Positions 1 through 8,220 of a stretch of DNA of 64,000 nt are shown here, piece by piece; position 1 is the stretch's first letter; each line of letters begins with the position of its first letter. This DNA is from Phenylobacterium sp. (GTDB lineage: Bacteria; Pseudomonadota; Alphaproteobacteria; Caulobacterales; Caulobacteraceae), in NCBI RefSeq assembly GCF_030681155.1, contig NZ_JAUXXE010000065.1, positions 41,294 through 105,293 on the forward strand, in the 5' to 3' direction. The notes beneath the pieces are model-generated. The model was not told the DNA's origin. It worked only from the letters and a program-made list of their open reading frames with translations, and made no database searches. The translations under genes were made by a program, and so were the position numbers.

Positions 1-1650
1 GATCAGTCCAAGCTGTTCCTCGGTACGGCTGGCGCTGAAAACGTCGCTGGCACCACCGCAGCTGACGTGCTGTTCGGTGGCGACGGCGCTGACACCCTGA
101 CCGGTGGCCAAGGCGCTGACTTCCTGCAGGGCAACCAGGGTGCCGACCAAATCGTTGGCGATGCTGGCGCCGACACGCTGCTGGGTGGCAAAGACAATGA
201 CACCATCACCGATAGCGCCGGCGCTAACTTCATCCATGGCAACATCGGCGACGACAGCATCGTTGCTGGGTCGGGCAACGACCTGATCTATGGCGGCCAA
301 GGCGACGACGAGATCGATGGCGCTGCTGGCAACGACACCGTCTACGGTGACAAGGGCGAAGACGATATCACCGGTGGTGATGGCGCCGACCTGCTCTTCG
401 GCGGTGACGACAACGACGTGATCGACGGCAGCGCCGGCAACGACACTATTGACGGTGGAATTGGTGACGATAGCCTGCTGGGCGACGTCGGCGATGACAA
501 CATCACCGGTGGCGAAGGCGCCGACACCGTTGTTGCTGGCGACGGCAACGACTGGGTTCAAGGCAACCAAGGTGCCGATAGTCTTGTTGGCGGTCTGGGC
601 AACGACACCCTGCTCGGCGGTCAAGGCAACGACACCATCGTGTCCGGCGATGGCCTGAACTACGTTCACGGCAATCTGGGCGATGACAGCATCACCGGCG
701 GCGTCGGCGTCGACACCCTTCTGGGTGGTCAAGGCAATGACACCATCCTGGCCGGCGACGGCGCCAACTATGTGAGCGGCGATCTAGGCTCCGACAGCAT
801 TACTGCTGGCACCGGCAACGACGTGCTCTTCGGCGGTGACGGCAACGACACCATCCAGGCGAGCACCGGCGACAACAACGTCGATGGCGGCGCTGGCGCT
901 GACAGCCTCACGGCTGGCGCTGGTAACGATACCATCAACGGTGGCGACGGTCCGGACACCATCCAGGCTGGTGATGGCAACAACCTCATCAACTCTGGAA
1001 CCGGCATCGACAGCATTGTCGCTGGTACGGGTAACGACACCATCAGCGGTGGCGACGACGCCGACAATATCAACGCGGGCGCCGGCAACAACGTTGTTGA
1101 CGCCGGTCTCGGCGCCGACTCGGTCCTCGCGGCTGGTGGCAATGACTCGATCATCGGCGGTGGCGGTAACGACACCATCGACGCGGGCGCGGGCAACAAC
1201 ACCCTCTCCGGCGGCGACGGCGACGATATCCTGACCGCAGGTGCTGGCAACGACGTGATCGGCGGCGGTCCGGGCAACGACACCATCACCGGTGGCGCTG
1301 GCCAAGACACGCTGACCGGCGGTGTGGGCAACGACGTCTTCGTGTTCGCCTCGGGCGACTCGTCCTCGGTTGCTGGTACGCTTGACCAGATCAACGGTTG
1401 GGAAGTCGGCGACGAGCTGAGCGTTGGGACTGCCGGCACCGCGGCTAACTACTCGGAGCTCACGGTTGCCAACTACGCGCAGGCGCAAGCTGACGCGATC
1501 TCCTTGTTCGGTGCTGGCCGCGACATCGTGGCGGTTCAAATCGGTGCTGATGTTGTCGTCTTCGTCAACGACGGCGCGGGTGCGGTGGACAACGCGATTG
1601 CGTTGGTCGGTGCGAACCTGAACTCGATCAGCGACACTAACTTCATCTAA
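1..1650 (+). CDS. RTX/S-layer-like calcium-binding protein, C-terminal part (5' end outside window)
   Basis: The frame is open from base 1 to the TAA at 1648-1650, so at least 549 C-terminal codons of a larger gene are present; a Met codon at 67 is internal. The product is almost entirely glycine/aspartate nonapeptides of the GGxGxDxxx type, the calcium-binding parallel beta-roll of RTX proteins and of Caulobacter S-layer protein RsaA. The last ~110 residues are repeat-free, acidic and end in a hydrophobic/Thr-Asn tail, as expected for a C-terminal type I secretion signal. The protein is therefore probably exported by an ABC/MFP/TolC-type system and is extracellular. The adjoining polysaccharide genes fit an S-layer anchored to LPS. 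RsaA orthology cannot be settled without the N-terminus; another RTX adhesin is possible. Confidence 0.85.
   Translation, partial: DQSKLFLGTAGAENVAGTTAADVLFGGDGADTLTGGQGADFLQGNQGADQIVGDAGADTLLGGKDNDTITDSAGANFIHGNIGDDSIVAGSGNDLIYGGQGDDEIDGAAGNDTVYGDKGEDDITGGDGADLLFGGDDNDVIDGSAGNDTIDGGIGDDSLLGDVGDDNITGGEGADTVVAGDGNDWVQGNQGADSLVGGLGNDTLLGGQGNDTIVSGDGLNYVHGNLGDDSITGGVGVDTLLGGQGNDTILAGDGANYVSGDLGSDSITAGTGNDVLFGGDGNDTIQASTGDNNVDGGAGADSLTAGAGNDTINGGDGPDTIQAGDGNNLINSGTGIDSIVAGTGNDTISGGDDADNINAGAGNNVVDAGLGADSVLAAGGNDSIIGGGGNDTIDAGAGNNTLSGGDGDDILTAGAGNDVIGGGPGNDTITGGAGQDTLTGGVGNDVFVFASGDSSSVAGTLDQINGWEVGDELSVGTAGTAANYSELTVANYAQAQADAISLFGAGRDIVAVQIGADVVVFVNDGAGAVDNAIALVGANLNSISDTNFI
70..1257 (+). repeat. 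Eleven tandem 108-bp (36-residue) units within the RTX gene
   Basis: Starting at codon 70-72, the protein divides into eleven consecutive 36-residue units with no insertion or deletion (starts at 70, 178, 286, 394, 502, 610, 718, 826, 934, 1042 and 1150). A typical unit opens LLGGQGNDTI, continues with GDGxNYVxGNLG and closes with a GxGxDT-type motif. Each unit is four nonapeptides, i.e. about two turns of a beta-roll. Confidence 0.85.
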
Positions 1651-1675
1651 CGCCTAATAGCGTTGGAAGATTTGA

Positions 1676-1706
1676 GGGCCGCCCCGCCGGGGCGGCCCTT
1701 TTTCTT
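1676..1706 (+). terminator. Rho-independent terminator of the RTX gene
   Basis: A perfect 10-bp GC stem (GGGCCGCCCC / GGGGCGGCCC) with a 3-nt loop is followed by TTTTTCTTT, 26 bases after the RTX stop codon. Confidence 0.9.
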
Positions 1707-1759
1707 TGCCTGAATGCTGAGTACTCGCCTCTTGAACCGAGCTCGGCTACAGCGATGGC

Positions 1760-3445
1760 ATGACAAGCGCCGCGCTCTACCTCCATCCTGAAGCCTACGA
1801 CACCACCGGCTCGAAGCTCATGGGCCGCCACTCTGCGGGAGAGAGCTTTTTGCGCGGCCTCCTGCGCCACGCGGCGGGAGAACAATTTTACGCTTACAAC
1901 GCCGCCAATCGCCCGGTGTCGGACCTGGAGGCGCTTATACGGCGGATAGAGCCGACCGCTAAATCCACTAAGTGGATTGGAATGCGGAGCCTTCGCGAGT
2001 TGGCTACACCCGGCGTACTTCATTGCCCGTCGCCGGAACTGCCGCGGTTGGCGTGGACCCGCCAGCCCCATGGGGATGACCGCTACAGCTTGTGTGGAAT
2101 AACGCACACCACTGCCAGCCATGGTGCGATGGACATCATCGCTGAGATGACCACGGCGCCAGTGCAGCCTTGGGATGGCTTGATTTGTACTTCCCGCGCG
2201 GTTCGTTCCAGCGTCCACCTCCAGATGGAAGCCGTTCAGGAAAACTTAGCCGCCCGGCTTGGCGCCACGCGTTTTCCAAGTCCCCAACTCGCCACCATTC
2301 CACTTGGGGTCAATGCGGCAGATTTCACGCCTTCGCAGGACGCGCGGGCCGCCTGGCGCACCAAGCTAGATATCCCAAGCGATGCGATCGTTGCACTCTA
2401 CGTCGGGCGATTGAATCCCCACGCGAAGATGAACCCCGCAATGATGGCGATGGTCCTTGAGGCGGCTGCTCGGAGAACAGGCAAAGAAATCTACTGGGTG
2501 GTGTCAGGCTGGAGCGCCTCCGAGAAGGCGGCGGAAGTCTACCACAGCGAGACGCGCGCGCTCTGCCCTTCGGTCCACTACCGCGAGATCGACGGTCGCC
2601 CTTTGGACACCCGATTTTCAATTTGGTCGATCGCCGACTTCTTCATTTCCCTCTCTGACAATATCCAAGAGACATTCGGGTTGACGCCAGTGGAGGCGAT
2701 GGCCGCTGGCCTGCCATGTGTCGTCACCGATTGGGACGGGTATCGCGATACTGTCCGACATGGCCTCGACGGATTCCGGATCCGGACCTTTGCCCCGCGA
2801 GCAGGGCTTGGCGGCGACTTGGCCTACCAACATGCGAACGCATGGCTCTCCTATGAACTCTACCTCGCGGCGGCGTCCCAGATGACGGGGATCGACCATG
2901 CCTCCGCGGTCGATGCGATCGTGTCCCTGATTGAAAACCCAGACCTACGGATGCGGATGGCTGCCTCTGCCCGGGATGCGGCGCGTCAGATCTTTGATTG
3001 GTCGGTGATCGTCCCGCAGTACGAAGCGTTCTGGACGGAACTCAACGATCGGCGTCTCGCGGCGAAAGCCGGGCTTGAGACATCGCGCCCGTCGACGAAC
3101 CCGCGCCGACTAGACCCTTTTACACTCTTCGCCGACTATCCGACCGAAACGATCTCTGCGTCGTCGGTCTTTGCGCTCACGCCGGGCATGACGGTCGAGG
3201 CCGCTAGAAAGATCCTCGGGAGCACCTTCGGGGCGACCGCGCGTACTCTTCTGCTGGCCCAGGAGCATTGCGATCAGATCGTCAACTTCCTGGCCGCAAG
3301 TAGCAAGGCGACACTGGAGGAATTGCTCGCCAGATGGCCCGTAGCTCATCGTGGCTTCGTAGAGCGTGGGCTTCTATGGCTCGTGAAATTCGATGTCATC
3401 AGAATTGTGCCCCCAGAGGAGGGCTTCAAACTGATCGAGGCTTAG
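1760..3445 (+). CDS. GT4-family glycosyltransferase with extra C-terminal domain
   Basis: This 561-residue protein has a GT-B fold signature. The C-terminal Rossmann half begins near residue 212 (LYVGRLNPHAKMNP). The EX7E motif of retaining GT4 enzymes is ETFGLTPVE near residues 304-312, followed by EAMAAGLPCVVTDWDGY. Residues from about 430 to the end form an additional domain I do not recognise. The likely role is addition of a sugar from a nucleotide donor to a surface polysaccharide or glycoprotein; acceptor and sugar cannot be read. It follows the RTX gene after a terminator and converges with the acetyltransferase at 3455. The Shine-Dalgarno for the ATG at 1760 is weak. Confidence 0.8.
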   Translation: MTSAALYLHPEAYDTTGSKLMGRHSAGESFLRGLLRHAAGEQFYAYNAANRPVSDLEALIRRIEPTAKSTKWIGMRSLRELATPGVLHCPSPELPRLAWTRQPHGDDRYSLCGITHTTASHGAMDIIAEMTTAPVQPWDGLICTSRAVRSSVHLQMEAVQENLAARLGATRFPSPQLATIPLGVNAADFTPSQDARAAWRTKLDIPSDAIVALYVGRLNPHAKMNPAMMAMVLEAAARRTGKEIYWVVSGWSASEKAAEVYHSETRALCPSVHYREIDGRPLDTRFSIWSIADFFISLSDNIQETFGLTPVEAMAAGLPCVVTDWDGYRDTVRHGLDGFRIRTFAPRAGLGGDLAYQHANAWLSYELYLAAASQMTGIDHASAVDAIVSLIENPDLRMRMAASARDAARQIFDWSVIVPQYEAFWTELNDRRLAAKAGLETSRPSTNPRRLDPFTLFADYPTETISASSVFALTPGMTVEAARKILGSTFGATARTLLLAQEHCDQIVNFLAASSKATLEELLARWPVAHRGFVERGLLWLVKFDVIRIVPPEEGFKLIEA

Positions 3446-3454
3446 CTGGTCTGC

Positions 3455-4087
3455 TCAGCTCGCGGCCGCGTTGACGCGATGGGTTTCGATGAAGCCCTGG
3501 ACGTCACCGCTCAGCAGTTGCGGGATGTTTTGCCTAATCTTTTCCTCAGGCCAATCCCACCAGGCGATCGCGAGTAACTCGCGTACGCTCACGTCGTCGA
3601 AGCGATATTTCACGATCTGCGCCGGATTGCCGACTACGACGGCGAAGGGCGGCACATCCTTGGAAACGATGGCATGGGCGCCGATCACGGCGCCATCGCC
3701 GACCTTTACGCCTGACATGATTGTTGCGTGGCTGCCGATCCAGACGTCATTTCCCACCACGACGTCGTCGCGACCCACAGCGAAATCTCTTATCCGAGCA
3801 GCTTCGGGACCCCAATGAGGGAAGGCAGGGAAAGGATACATGCTGACCCAGTCTGGGCGATGGTAGCCGCCCATGAAGATCTGCACCCGGTCGGCGATGG
3901 AGCAGTACTTCCCGCAGCGGAATTTGTATCCCTGTTGCCAATAGCGAAGGATTGGCGCCCCATACGTATGGTCACCAATGATCGCGACGCCCCTGTCGAC
4001 GAGAGGCTTCAAGGCGTCCTTGGTATATTGGGGTGGGCTCATTGGTAGCGGGCGAATCCGGACTGCATCGGAGGAGTTGAGGGACAA
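3455..4087 (-). CDS. CatB/VatD-like hexapeptide-repeat acetyltransferase
   Basis: The 210-residue left-handed beta-helix protein shows a hexapeptide-repeat core (VVVGNDVWIGSHATIMSGVKVGDGAVIGAH) and the xenobiotic acetyltransferase signature IVSKDVPPFAVVVGNPA. The catalytic His of this family is probably the one in GSHATI. Members O-acetylate either streptogramin/chloramphenicol-type compounds or, more often in this setting, polysaccharide sugars. The neighbouring glycosyltransferase favours the second role. The start given is a TTG preceded by a G-rich stretch; an in-frame ATG at 4042 is an alternative and would remove 15 residues. A second, distinct member lies at 29014-29775. Confidence 0.8.
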   Translation of the reverse strand: MSLNSSDAVRIRPLPMSPPQYTKDALKPLVDRGVAIIGDHTYGAPILRYWQQGYKFRCGKYCSIADRVQIFMGGYHRPDWVSMYPFPAFPHWGPEAARIRDFAVGRDDVVVGNDVWIGSHATIMSGVKVGDGAVIGAHAIVSKDVPPFAVVVGNPAQIVKYRFDDVSVRELLAIAWWDWPEEKIRQNIPQLLSGDVQGFIETHRVNAAAS

Positions 4088-4198
4088 TACCGTCCCCAGC
4101 CGCGCTTGGAACGCCCAATTAAGTCAGGCGCCAATATCTTCGATGTTCTGGCTGCGCCGCCATCGGCGCACGGCGCGAAACGCGTGCGCAATATAAAA

Positions 4199-4233
4199 AT
4201 CGGGCGGCGAAGCTGTTAGCTTCGCCGCCCGAT
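4199..4233 (-). terminator. Rho-independent terminator downstream of the M23 lipoprotein gene
   Basis: A perfect 15-bp inverted repeat with a 5-base loop (tgtta) is followed on the minus strand by TTTTTATATT. The only minus-strand gene that can use it ends at 4360. The rest of the 4088-4359 gap holds no gene I can support. Confidence 0.85.
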
Positions 4234-4359
4234 CGATGCGACACAGCCCTGGAGAGCAAGGCTGACGATAGATAATAGCTCAACAGCGGTATCGGTCAAA
4301 GAAACACTAGCTACGATGGACGCTGCTGACGCTTTTGTGAGCGGAGCAAACACCCTCGT

Positions 4360-5409
4360 TCAGAGTGTGATCGCAAAGGTCTGCGTGATCGCCGCCTTGC
4401 CTGCCCGTTCGACTGAATAGGTCGCCGAGTAGCTGCCCGGCTTCCATCCTCCCGCCGGCGTGCGCTTGCCCGTGAAGAACATGTACTGCGCCTTGGCCCG
4501 GTCGAGCGCGGGCTGGGTCGCTTCGGTGAGCACAGCTCCATCAGGCGCCGTGATGACCAACTTCTGGATGTCGCCGCCTTGAAGATTGATGGCCCGGACA
4601 TAGGCGATCAGCATCGGCGACTGGAGCATCGGCGCGTTGATGTGGCCCGCTTCGATGGCCTCCATGGTCAGGGGAGTGGCGGCGAAGCCAGCGTTCAGGA
4701 CGGCGCCTGGCTTGTAGGCCATCGCCTTGGCGGCCTCCGGCGCCCAGAGGCCGTCGCCCGGGGCGCCCGCGGCGCACGTCCCGGCCGCCATGTCAGGCGC
4801 GAAGGGATCCACCATGCTCCCAGCATTGCGAACGCTGAGGTGCAGATGCGGGTATTCTGTATTTCCGGAAAGGCCGATGCGGGCGATCGGGCGACCGGCC
4901 GCGACTTGGTCGCCCTGCTTCACCATGATGCTGCCTCGGGCCAAGTGGCAGTACTGAGTCTCCCACCCATCGCCATGATCGATGACGACGCCATTGCCGC
5001 AGTCCTGACCGGCCAGCGGCGGCGCCTCCGGCGCCTTCACAGAGATATCGGCCACCCCGTCGCGCAGGCGTGCGACGCGCCCCGGCGCTGCGGCCAAGAC
5101 ATTCACGCCTGCCGCCTGCGCAGCCATGTCGCGTAAGCGAATATCGACGCCGCCATGGTCCTGATAGGTCTGGCTCCCGCAGCGGTAGTCCTCGGCGCCT
5201 GGCCCCGGATCGCGGTCTACGAAGTTCTGCACTTCGCACGTCTTGCCGATGTCACACGCGACCGGGAAGGCGAGGCGCGGGCCCTCTATCGCCAGGGCTC
5301 GTTCGGCAGTCGCTGGGCGTGACGGGGTCTTCACCGCCTGGGCGCTGGAATCACCCGCGGGCGCGCAGCCGCCGATCAGGCCCGCGAGGAGCAGGGGGGC
5401 GATCTTCAT
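4360..5409 (-). CDS. M23 (LytM-type) peptidase-domain lipoprotein
   Basis: The 349-residue protein begins with a lipoprotein signal (MKIAPLLLAGLIGGC; lipobox IGGC). A LytM/M23 domain follows with both zinc-binding motifs intact: HGGVD near residue 86 and HLHLS near residue 188, plus the intervening HGDGWETQYCHLA segment. It should therefore be an active murein endopeptidase, probably in the outer-membrane periplasmic leaflet. About 140 C-terminal residues form an uncharacterised beta-rich region. I prefer the ATG at 5409 over that at 5415 because AGGAG directly abuts the latter but lies 6 bases from the former. It is flanked by surface-polysaccharide genes but shows no operon link. Confidence 0.85.
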   Translation of the reverse strand: MKIAPLLLAGLIGGCAPAGDSSAQAVKTPSRPATAERALAIEGPRLAFPVACDIGKTCEVQNFVDRDPGPGAEDYRCGSQTYQDHGGVDIRLRDMAAQAAGVNVLAAAPGRVARLRDGVADISVKAPEAPPLAGQDCGNGVVIDHGDGWETQYCHLARGSIMVKQGDQVAAGRPIARIGLSGNTEYPHLHLSVRNAGSMVDPFAPDMAAGTCAAGAPGDGLWAPEAAKAMAYKPGAVLNAGFAATPLTMEAIEAGHINAPMLQSPMLIAYVRAINLQGGDIQKLVITAPDGAVLTEATQPALDRAKAQYMFFTGKRTPAGGWKPGSYSATYSVERAGKAAITQTFAITL

Positions 5410-5467
5410 GAGCATCTCCTTCTTCGGCGTGTCTGCGGAAGATGGTGGCTGGAAATGTGACCGCCCA

Positions 5468-6202
5468 TCAAAAGCTGACGCCCGTCAGGTTCTTGAGGCG
5501 GATCATGTCTCGCTCATAGAGCTCGCGTAGATAGGCGACGTCCTCGGCGGCGAGCGGGCCGCCGACCTCGCGTCCCACATGTACGTCGCGGTGCTCAACA
5601 GAGACGCCCCTCGCGATCCCTAGGAAGTCGGCGACTTGCCCCAAGGTCTCGGCTGGCTGCTCGCGCAGGCCGTCCGCCGTTAGGATCAAAACCTGCTCGC
5701 GCGGAAAAATGGAGAACAGCCGTTCGATCTGCTCGCCGTAGAAGCCGCGTTCCACATAGGAAAGCTCCCGGTGCACGCCCCAGGGTTCGGCCGCGAACAA
5801 CCGCTGGCGGCCCTCCCGGATGCACCATGAGAAGGGGTGGCTTTCGACCCCACGTGAGTACTCCATCCGCCAATGGGACCAAGCGCGCTCGACTGGGTCA
5901 CGCAGCATCACGATCAGGCGGATGTCCGGATTGTAGGCCGCGATTCGCTCAAGGCTGCCGGGCCAATAGAGATAGATCGGCGTCGCCTCACCGTGGAGCG
6001 CCGCGGGCGCCGAGGACTCGAACTGGGCGTGGTAGGGGCCATAGTCCGGCTTGGACCAGTCCACCGTCTCGTCGTCGAAAAAGTGAACCTCCTTGACCTT
6101 GGACAGCGCCACGGCGGGGCTATCGCCGAGGTAGTCAAAAAGGGCTGTCGTGCCGGCCTTCTGAACGCCAACAACGATAAAATTCACCAGGGGCGTGGGC
6201 AC
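5468..6202 (-). CDS. PAPS-dependent sulfotransferase
   Basis: This 244-residue protein carries the 5'-phosphosulfate-binding loop near its N-terminus (VGVQKAGTTALFDYL) and the 3'-phosphate-binding motif LRDPVERAWSHW, both typical of bacterial/heparan-type sulfotransferases. It would transfer sulfate from PAPS to a carbohydrate hydroxyl or amine. Its position between glycan genes suggests surface polysaccharide or secreted sugar as acceptor, which is inference. The start is a GTG with GAGG upstream. It diverges from the CDP-sugar operon across a 190-bp gap. Confidence 0.82.
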   Translation of the reverse strand: MPTPLVNFIVVGVQKAGTTALFDYLGDSPAVALSKVKEVHFFDDETVDWSKPDYGPYHAQFESSAPAALHGEATPIYLYWPGSLERIAAYNPDIRLIVMLRDPVERAWSHWRMEYSRGVESHPFSWCIREGRQRLFAAEPWGVHRELSYVERGFYGEQIERLFSIFPREQVLILTADGLREQPAETLGQVADFLGIARGVSVEHRDVHVGREVGGPLAAEDVAYLRELYERDMIRLKNLTGVSF

Positions 6203-6391
6203 GAGGTTTCCTCAAGTTGGACGCCAGCGGCGCTGCGACGTTGGATACGACTTCATCGCGCAATCGACACGCGATAAGAGGGGGCGATTGCGTTGGCTGC
6301 GTGGCGTGGAGCTCGAGCGACGTTCTGGTAGGACTATTGTCGAGCTGCGGCGGCCTGGCCCCGTGAATGTGACGATGAGCGGGGATTCGAA

Positions 6392-7165
6392 ATGAAGGTC
6401 GTCATTCTGGCCGGCGGCCTCGGTACGCGGATCTCCGAGGAAAGCCATCTGAAGCCCAAGCCGATGATCGAGATCGGCGGTCGTCCGATCCTCTGGCACC
6501 TGATGAAGGTATTCTCCGAACATGGGTTCAACGACTTCATCATCTGCCTTGGCTACAAGGGCTATGTGATCAAGGAATACTTCGCCAACTACGTGCTCCA
6601 CAATGCTGACCTGACCGTTGACCTGGCCAAGGGCAGCGTCGAGTATCACGCTACCAACCATGAGCCCTGGCGGGTGACCCTGGTGAACACCGGCGAGGAG
6701 ACCATGACCGGTGGCCGGCTCAAGCGTGTGGCCGAGTACCTGCCCCTTGGCGAGCCTTTCTTCCTGACCTACGGCGACGGTGTCGCCGATGTAGATCTCA
6801 AGGCCCTGGTCGCGTTTCACAAGGCGCATGGCAAAGAGGCCACCGTCACCGCAGTCGCGCCCCCCGGTCGCTTCGGCGCCCTGGAGATTGTTGAGGGCGG
6901 CGTGAAACGCTTCATCGAAAAGCCTCCGGGCGACAACGGCCTGATCAATGGCGGCTTCTTCGTGCTGCAGCCCGAGGTGATCGAGCGGATTGCCGGCGAC
7001 GCGACCACCTTCGAGGCCGAACCGCTGGAAAGCTTGGCCCGTGACGACCAACTGATGGCCCGCCCGCACGACGGCTTCTGGGCCGCCATGGACACCCTGC
7101 GCGACAAGAATCACCTGGAAAGCCTGTGGGCCTCGGGCCAGGCGCCATGGCGCATCTGGAAATGA
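6392..7165 (+). CDS. rfbF: Glucose-1-phosphate cytidylyltransferase
   Basis: The 257-residue protein opens with the nucleotidyltransferase signature LAGGLGTRISEES followed by KPKPMIEIGGRPILWH, and has LTYGDGVADVD at the metal site, all diagnostic of RfbF/DdhA. It makes CDP-glucose from CTP and glucose-1-phosphate. It is the first gene of a five-gene coupled operon ending at 10949. The rfbG ATG overlaps its stop (ATGA). Length is normal for the family. Confidence 0.95.
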   Translation: MKVVILAGGLGTRISEESHLKPKPMIEIGGRPILWHLMKVFSEHGFNDFIICLGYKGYVIKEYFANYVLHNADLTVDLAKGSVEYHATNHEPWRVTLVNTGEETMTGGRLKRVAEYLPLGEPFFLTYGDGVADVDLKALVAFHKAHGKEATVTAVAPPGRFGALEIVEGGVKRFIEKPPGDNGLINGGFFVLQPEVIERIAGDATTFEAEPLESLARDDQLMARPHDGFWAAMDTLRDKNHLESLWASGQAPWRIWK

Positions 7166-8220
7166 CCCGGCCCAACCCTGACTTCTGGTCGGGCAAGCGC
7201 GTCCTGCTGACCGGGCATACCGGCTTCAAGGGTTCGTGGGCGGCGATATGGCTCTCGGCGATGGGCGCCAAGGTCACGGGCCTGGCGCTGGCGCCGGATC
7301 AGACCCCGGCGCTGTTCGATTTGGCGGGCGTCACGGGGCTGACCCAGTCACGCATCGCCGACCTGCGCGACCAGTCCGCGGTCGAACAGGCGCTGAAGGG
7401 CGAGACTTTCGACCTGGTCCTGCACATGGCCGCCCAGCCGATCGTGCGGACCTCGATCGAGGATCCGGTGGCGACCTTCGCGGCCAATGTTCTGGGTACG
7501 GCGCATCTGCTGCAGGCGCTGCGTAGCCAGCCTGCCTTGCAGGCGGTTCTGGTGATCACCTCGGACAAGGTCTACGCCAATAACGAGCAGGGCCGCGCCT
7601 TCCAGGAGGGCGACGCCCTGGGCGGCAAGGACCCCTATTCGGCTTCCAAGGCCGCGGTCGAGATCGTCACCCAGAGCTTCGCCCGCAGCTTCTTCGACAA
7701 GGCCGGCGTGCCGGTCGCCACCGCGCGCGGCGGCAACGTCATCGGCGGCGGCGACTATTCCCGCGACCGTCTGGTGGCCGACATCGTCCGGGCTGGTCAG
7801 GCCCAGGGCGTCACCGTCCTGCGCCATCCGGAAGCGACCCGGCCGTGGCAGCATGTGCTCGACTGCGTGGCCGGCTACCTCGTCTATCTCGAACGATTGG
7901 CCAGGGATCCGACGGCGCCGCGCGCCCTGAACTTCGGACCCAAGCCCGGCGGGCCGGAAGTCACCGTCGGCGAACTGGCGACCCGCGCCACCCAGGCCCT
8001 GGGCGCCAAGCCTTGGCGTCACGAACCCGATACCAGTTCCCTGGAGGCCAAGGCGCTGGGCATCGACGCCAGCCTGGCCCGCCAAGTGCTCGGCTTCGAG
8101 AGCCGCCTGGACGCCCCCGCCGCGGTCGAATGGACCATGGGCTGGTACCGAGCCCAGGCCGATGGCGACGCGGCGCTGGCCCTCGTCCAAGACCAGATCA
8201 AGCGATACGAAAGCCTTTGA
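7162..8220 (+). CDS. rfbG: CDP-glucose 4,6-dehydratase
   Basis: This 352-residue extended SDR has the NAD-binding loop TGHTGFKGSW and the YSASK catalytic Tyr/Lys pair. The N-terminus NPDFWSGKRVLLTGHTGFKG matches RfbG closely, so I start at the ATG overlapping the rfbF stop; upstream in-frame ATGs at 7126 and 7147 lie inside rfbF. It converts CDP-glucose to CDP-4-keto-6-deoxyglucose. The next gene begins within its stop codon. Confidence 0.94.
   Translation: MTRPNPDFWSGKRVLLTGHTGFKGSWAAIWLSAMGAKVTGLALAPDQTPALFDLAGVTGLTQSRIADLRDQSAVEQALKGETFDLVLHMAAQPIVRTSIEDPVATFAANVLGTAHLLQALRSQPALQAVLVITSDKVYANNEQGRAFQEGDALGGKDPYSASKAAVEIVTQSFARSFFDKAGVPVATARGGNVIGGGDYSRDRLVADIVRAGQAQGVTVLRHPEATRPWQHVLDCVAGYLVYLERLARDPTAPRALNFGPKPGGPEVTVGELATRATQALGAKPWRHEPDTSSLEAKALGIDASLARQVLGFESRLDAPAAVEWTMGWYRAQADGDAALALVQDQIKRYESL

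Noticed and set aside
70..1257. CRISPR-like direct repeats at the left edge
   Set aside because: The 108-bp periodicity is coding and follows protein repeats; copies diverge at synonymous sites and there are no spacers.
768..1539. Long minus-strand open frames opposite the RTX gene
   Set aside because: They are antisense reflections of repetitive GC-rich codons, with no start signals and a composition unlike real proteins.
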